A stretch of DNA of 28,893 nucleotides from an uncultured Porphyromonadaceae bacterium. Its GTDB lineage: Bacteria; Bacteroidota; Bacteroidia; Bacteroidales; UBA11471. The notes under the pieces are model-generated. The model was not told the origin of the DNA, made no database searches, and saw only the letters and a list, made by a program, of their open reading frames with translations. The stretch spans positions 1 through 28,893 of the forward strand of contig UQOX01000028.1 of NCBI GenBank assembly GCA_900542765.1. The letters are read 5' to 3'. The position numbers and the translations under genes were made by a program. Shown one piece after another: positions 25,531 through 28,893 of this stretch (positions within the stretch are counted from its first letter, which is position 1; each line of letters begins with the position of its first letter).

Positions 25531-26217
25531 TTATGCTGTTTCGGGGGGCGTGAGTTTGTAGCCGAATCCGTAGACCGATTTTATTTCGATGTCGGCACCT
25601 GCTTCCGAGAGTTTGCGGCGGAGGTTTTTCATCTGGGCGTAGACGAAGTGGAAGTTGTCGGCCTGGTCGGCGTGGTCGCCCCACACGGCTTCGGCGAGAA
25701 TCGACTTGTCTACCACATGGTTGGGCCGTTGCATGAAGAAACGCAATATGTCGAACTCTTTTTTCAAGAGTTCCACTTCTTTCCCGTCGATTCTCACGCG
25801 GCAACTCTCGGGGTCGAGCACGACGTTGCCCAAGGTTATTTCGAGACGCCCATCGTTGCGGCTGCGGCGCACGACGCTCTTGATGCGGGCTTTGAGCTCG
25901 GCCGTGTGGAATGGTTTCGGCAGGTAATCGTCGGCACCGAGTTCGAGCCCGAGAATTTTGTCGTCGAGGGAGTCGCGGGCCGAAATGATAATCACGTTGT
26001 CGCGCTTGCGCAAGGCTTTCAGTTGTTCGAGCAGTTTCAATCCGTTACCGTCGGGCAGCATGATGTCGAGCAAGATGCAGTCGTAGCTATATCCGGCAAT
26101 TTTTGCATCGGCCTCGAAATAGGTCGGTGCGCATTCTACCACATACCCTTCTTCCCGCAGGGCGCGTGTCATGATTTCGCGCAGGGAAGGTTCGTCTTCG
26201 ATAATCAATATCTTCAT
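25531..26217 (-). CDS. OmpR/PhoB-family response regulator
   Basis: This 228-residue two-domain regulator has a receiver domain (1-118) with the acidic pocket IIEDEP, phosphoacceptor Asp51 in CILLDIMLPDGNG, Ser79 in IISARDS and Lys101 in YLPKPF. The winged-helix DNA-binding domain (about 128-225) has ELLKKEFDILRFFMQRPNHVV and a C-terminal YGFGYKL hairpin. The frame extends to 26358, but ATG 26217 gives the usual MKILIIEDEP start. It is the first gene of the RR-HK unit, with a promoter at 26281-26310. It likely controls the downstream PepSY-like genes and perhaps other envelope genes. Confidence 0.95.
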   Translation of the reverse strand: MKILIIEDEPSLREIMTRALREEGYVVECAPTYFEADAKIAGYSYDCILLDIMLPDGNGLKLLEQLKALRKRDNVIIISARDSLDDKILGLELGADDYLPKPFHTAELKARIKSVVRRSRNDGRLEITLGNVVLDPESCRVRIDGKEVELLKKEFDILRFFMQRPNHVVDKSILAEAVWGDHADQADNFHFVYAQMKNLRRKLSEAGADIEIKSVYGFGYKLTPPETA

Positions 26218-26280
26218 AATCGTGTAGTTGTCAAAGGTGATTGGCGTGCGGGACGCAACAAGCCGACACTCCGGTTCATA

Positions 26281-26310
26281 CAAATGTAACGAATAAATTT
26301 TGTAGAGAAA
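26281..26310 (-). promoter_or_regulatory. Bacteroidetes-type promoter for the response regulator operon
   Basis: The minus strand carries TACATTTG (26288-26281) with TTTC (26310-26307) 18 bp upstream. Predicted transcript start is near 26275, with a leader of about 58 bases before ATG 26217. Confidence 0.6.
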
Positions 26311-26398
26311 TTGAAATCGGGAAATATCTTTTGCCACCGCTCTTTTCTGCGACGGCATTTGTTTCCGGTTCGGCCGGCGTGGGGGAATAAAAGGCGAA

Positions 26399-26426
26399 TC
26401 GGGAATCTGCTCGCGCAGACTCCCGA
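26399..26426. other. imperfect inverted repeat / RNA hairpin in the pcrA upstream region
   Basis: TCGGGA (26399-26404) pairs with TCCCGA (26421-26426), and TCTGC (26406-26410) with GCAGA (26415-26419) around a TCGC loop, with one A/C mismatch. No T run follows on the plus strand. It could be a transcript structure or an operator; no terminator is needed here for any visible gene. Confidence 0.45.
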
Positions 26427-26514
26427 CTCTGAATTCATCACATTATGCTTATTAAGTGCTAGAGAAGCTACGCTCACGCGCCACTATACCTTATATCTCT
26501 GTTTGTCTTGCTTC

Positions 26515-26628
26515 ATGAGTAAAACATCACTCGGCATGAAAAAGTTCGCAGAAGATTTATTTTTTTTCGGAAAAAACTTTTCAATAGATAAAACTCTCAG
26601 AGAAGAAGAAAGTTCTCGGCCGGAATAG
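26515..26628 (+). CDS. possible 37-codon small ORF upstream of pcrA
   Basis: ATG 26515 opens a frame of 37 residues starting MSKTSLGMKKFAEDLFFFGK and ending in a charged, acidic-basic tail (EEESSRPE). It has an amphipathic, Phe-rich middle. A near-consensus -7 (TATCTCTG, 26494-26501) lies just upstream. The ORF ends before the helicase -7 box. It could be a true small peptide, a leader peptide or chance. I do not recognise a family. Confidence 0.25.
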   Translation: MSKTSLGMKKFAEDLFFFGKNFSIDKTLREEESSRPE

Positions 26629-26648
26629 TTTTTTTCGCCCATTCTCCT

Positions 26649-26656
26649 TACCTTTG
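26649..26656 (+). promoter_or_regulatory. -7 box for the helicase gene
   Basis: TACCTTTG matches TAnnTTTG, 26 bp before the GTG start at 26683. The -33 region is only T-rich (26629-26635). Confidence 0.5.
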
Positions 26657-26682
26657 TCGGGAAACAAACGAAAGACAGAGGC

Positions 26683-28893
26683 GTGGAAGAAAATTTTTTG
26701 CAGGAACTCAACGACCAGCAGCGCGAAGCGGTCCTTTACAACGACGGCCCCTCGTTGGTCATTGCCGGTGCAGGGTCGGGCAAGACCCGTGTGCTGACCT
26801 ACAAAATAGCCTATTTGTTGGCTTCGGGCAATTACAGCCCTTATCAGATATTGGCCCTCACGTTTACCAACAAGGCGGCTCGTGAGATGAAGGAGCGCAT
26901 TGCCTCCGTCGTAGGCGGAGCTACCGCCGCCCGGTTGTGGATGGGCACCTTTCACTCGATATTTTCCCGCATTCTGCGCACCCATGCCGAGCGCATCGGC
27001 TTCAATCGCGATTTCACGATATATGACCAGGCCGACTCCCGCAGCCTCATCAAGACCATCATCAAGGAGATGATGCTCGATGATAAAATATACAAGCCAT
27101 CGACCGTGCAGGCCATTATCTCCAATGCCAAGAATGCGCTGGTGACCCCCTCGGCTTATGCCGCCAACGCCGCCTTGTATGAGGCCGACGTGCGATCGAA
27201 ACGCCCGCTCATTCGCGACATCTACAAGACCTATTGGAACCGTTGTGCCCGGGCCGGCGCCATGGACTTCGACGACCTGTTGCTCTATACCAATATCCTT
27301 TTCCGCGACAATCCCGACGTGCTGGAATTTTATCAGAACCAGTTCGGATATGTCCTGGTCGACGAGTACCAAGATACCAACTTTGCCCAGCACCTTATTG
27401 TCAACCAGTTGGTGAAGAGTCATCACCACCTCTGTGTCGTGGGTGACGATGCGCAGAGCATCTACTCTTTTCGCGGGGCCAACATCAGCAACATTCTCAA
27501 TCTGCAAAAGGAGTATCCCGATTTCAGAATCTTCAAGCTCGAACAGAACTATCGCTCCACCCAGACGATTGTCGCCGCTGCCAACAGCCTCATCGCCAAG
27601 AACAAGGAGCAGATACCCAAACATATTTTTTCGCACAACGCCGTCGGGACCAAGATACCCGTTCTCAGCGCCTATTCCGACTTCGAGGAGGGCTACCTCA
27701 TCGCCAACCGCATTGCCACGATGCGGGTGGCTACGGCATCGGATTACTCCGACTTTGCCATACTTTATCGCACCAATTCCCAGTCGCGCATCTTCGAGGA
27801 GGCGTTGCGCAAGCGGAATATCCCTTACCGCATCTACGGTGGCCAGTCGTTCTACCAGCGCAAGGAGATAAAAGATGTCGTGGCCTATTTCCGCCTGACG
27901 GTGAATCCGGCCGACGAAGAGGCCCTCAAACGGGTCATCAACTATCCGGCCCGAGGCATAGGCAATACCACGGTGGCAAAAATCATGGCTTGTGCCGAGA
28001 CGCACGCGGTGTCGTTGTGGGACGTCGTGAGCCGCCCCGTAGAGTATGCTCTTGCCGTGAATGCCTCGACACAGAACAAGTTGATGGCTTTTGCCGAGCT
28101 GATACGCTCTTTCGTGGCGCTCAACGAGACCTCCACAGCCTATGACCTGGCCGATGCCGTGGTGCGTCGTTCGGGAATCATGGCCGATATCTATGCCGAC
28201 CATTCGCCCGAGAACATGAGCCGTCAGGAAAATGTGCAAGAGCTCCTCAACGGCATACAGGATTTTTGCTCCTCCCGGCGTGAAGAGGGACGTGAGTCGG
28301 CCTCTCTTACCGACTTCCTGGCCGAAGTGTCGCTGGCAACCGACCAGGATAGTGACGATTCGGGCGACGACAATCGGGTGACGCTGATGACCGTGCATGC
28401 CTCCAAGGGCTTGGAGTTCCGACATGTCTTTGTCGTCGGCCTCGAAGAGGAGCTCTTCCCGGCCGCCATGGCAATGGGCACTGCCCGTGAGCTCGAAGAG
28501 GAACGCCGCCTGCTCTATGTGGCCATCACGCGGGCCGAAGAGACCTGCCTGCTCTCCTATGCCGCCTCGCGTTACCGCAACGGCAAGCCTACGGCATCGC
28601 CTCCCAGCCGGTTTATCCTCGACATCGACCCGGCCTATCTCATTCTGCCCGATGGCGCAGCCCACAGTTCGTCGACCCGTGAATACGGATATGCCTCTTC
28701 GCGCGTCACACCGTCATACGCCGCTGCCGAGTCCCGACCCACAAACCCCACCGTGACGATGACGCCATCGTCACCGTCTGCTGCGTCGAAGTGGGTGCGC
28801 ATCGAGACTTCGGCCGCACCATCGGTCGCTCCGTCGGCGACAAGCGCGGCCGGCGACCCCGACGGCTTGGCCGTGGGGGTGCGCATTCGTCAC
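26683..28893 (+). CDS. pcrA: UvrD/PcrA superfamily 1 DNA helicase, C-terminus cut by window edge
   Basis: This ATP-dependent 3'-5' DNA helicase acts in repair and replication restart; 737 codons are visible with no stop. The start is GTG 26683 (then EENFLQELNDQQREAV), the family's Q-motif region, and no ATG fits. Motif I is AGAGSGKT (28-35), Ia LALTFTNKAAREM, II VLVDEYQDTN with Asp227/Glu228, III VVGDDAQSIYSFRGA, IV EQNYRST, V TVHASKGLEF and VI EERRLLYVAITRA. A Ser/Thr/Ala/Pro-rich linker of about 70 residues follows the helicase core. The last visible residues (VGVRIRH) look like the start of the Tudor-like RNA-polymerase-binding domain of PcrA. UvrD is the alternative name. Confidence 0.93.
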   Translation, partial: MEENFLQELNDQQREAVLYNDGPSLVIAGAGSGKTRVLTYKIAYLLASGNYSPYQILALTFTNKAAREMKERIASVVGGATAARLWMGTFHSIFSRILRTHAERIGFNRDFTIYDQADSRSLIKTIIKEMMLDDKIYKPSTVQAIISNAKNALVTPSAYAANAALYEADVRSKRPLIRDIYKTYWNRCARAGAMDFDDLLLYTNILFRDNPDVLEFYQNQFGYVLVDEYQDTNFAQHLIVNQLVKSHHHLCVVGDDAQSIYSFRGANISNILNLQKEYPDFRIFKLEQNYRSTQTIVAAANSLIAKNKEQIPKHIFSHNAVGTKIPVLSAYSDFEEGYLIANRIATMRVATASDYSDFAILYRTNSQSRIFEEALRKRNIPYRIYGGQSFYQRKEIKDVVAYFRLTVNPADEEALKRVINYPARGIGNTTVAKIMACAETHAVSLWDVVSRPVEYALAVNASTQNKLMAFAELIRSFVALNETSTAYDLADAVVRRSGIMADIYADHSPENMSRQENVQELLNGIQDFCSSRREEGRESASLTDFLAEVSLATDQDSDDSGDDNRVTLMTVHASKGLEFRHVFVVGLEEELFPAAMAMGTARELEEERRLLYVAITRAEETCLLSYAASRYRNGKPTASPPSRFILDIDPAYLILPDGAAHSSSTREYGYASSRVTPSYAAAESRPTNPTVTMTPSSPSAASKWVRIETSAAPSVAPSATSAAGDPDGLAVGVRIRH

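Larger units (their letters stand above)
26218..26682. other. divergent intergenic region, response regulator / pcrA
   Basis: This stretch of about 465 bp carries a minus-strand promoter (26281-26310), a GC-rich hairpin (26399-26426), a possible 37-codon plus-strand ORF (26515-26628) and a plus-strand -7 box for the helicase gene (26649-26656). The AT-rich part at about 26555-26640 holds T and A runs that could be an upstream promoter element. No tRNA or riboswitch was recognised. Confidence 0.6.

Noticed and set aside
26581..28665. 694-residue open frame on the minus strand
   Set aside because: It is antisense to the helicase gene with its complete set of SF1 motifs.

Overview
The window looks like chromosomal DNA of a Bacteroidales bacterium. 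GC is moderately high (about 55% by eye). Many genes are preceded by the Bacteroidetes promoter element TAnnTTTG, several as the exact form TATCTTTG. Start codons lack strong Shine-Dalgarno sequences, and lipoproteins, SPOR and PepSY-like proteins and large secreted polysaccharidases are present. Two lyases end in what look like type IX secretion (T9SS) sorting tails. This argues against Bacteroides itself and for a T9SS-bearing family; Barnesiellaceae is one possibility, but the genus is inference only.

Layout. (1) 1-3230: a minus-strand RND efflux operon (adaptor, then a permease cut by the window edge), divergent from a plus-strand AraC-type regulator. The two promoters face away from each other across about 190 bp that carries a GTTGCAC direct repeat. 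(2) 3258-6561: a tightly packed minus-strand run of purine permease, small GNAT protein, SGNH hydrolase and GH43-like hydrolase. A terminator hairpin stands just upstream of its first start codon, and a SPOR lipoprotein gene (6637-7098) lies beyond it. (3) 7283-12379: a plus-strand pair of GH31 with PA14 insert (xyloglucan-type alpha-xylosidase) and GH3 (beta-glucosidase type). (4) 12672-19096: two minus-strand tandem paralogues, each a rhamnogalacturonan lyase (PL11) with Ig-like, LamG-like and T9SS tail regions. (5) 19281-21985: housekeeping plus-strand cluster ruvX-def-ettA. (6) 22066-22624: two small minus-strand genes, a DUF2007-type protein and a small envelope protein. (7) 22794-26217: minus-strand response regulator, histidine kinase and two PepSY-like exported proteins. 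(8) 26683 to the end: a UvrD/PcrA helicase cut by the window edge.

How they work together. Regions 2-4 form an accessory plant cell-wall glycan block with no SusC/SusD pair in view. The GH31/GH3/GH43/esterase genes fit xyloglucan or arabinoxylan side-chain removal, and the PL11 pair fits cleavage of the rhamnogalacturonan-I backbone of pectin. Region 7 looks like an envelope-sensing two-component system with its likely periplasmic output or sensor proteins. The rest is core metabolism. I found no tRNA, rRNA, CRISPR array, insertion sequence or phage gene. The least explained items are the tandem T9SS-tailed lyases, the purine-permease/carbohydrate operon with its leader terminator, the RR-HK-PepSY module, and a possible 37-codon ORF and hairpin upstream of pcrA.
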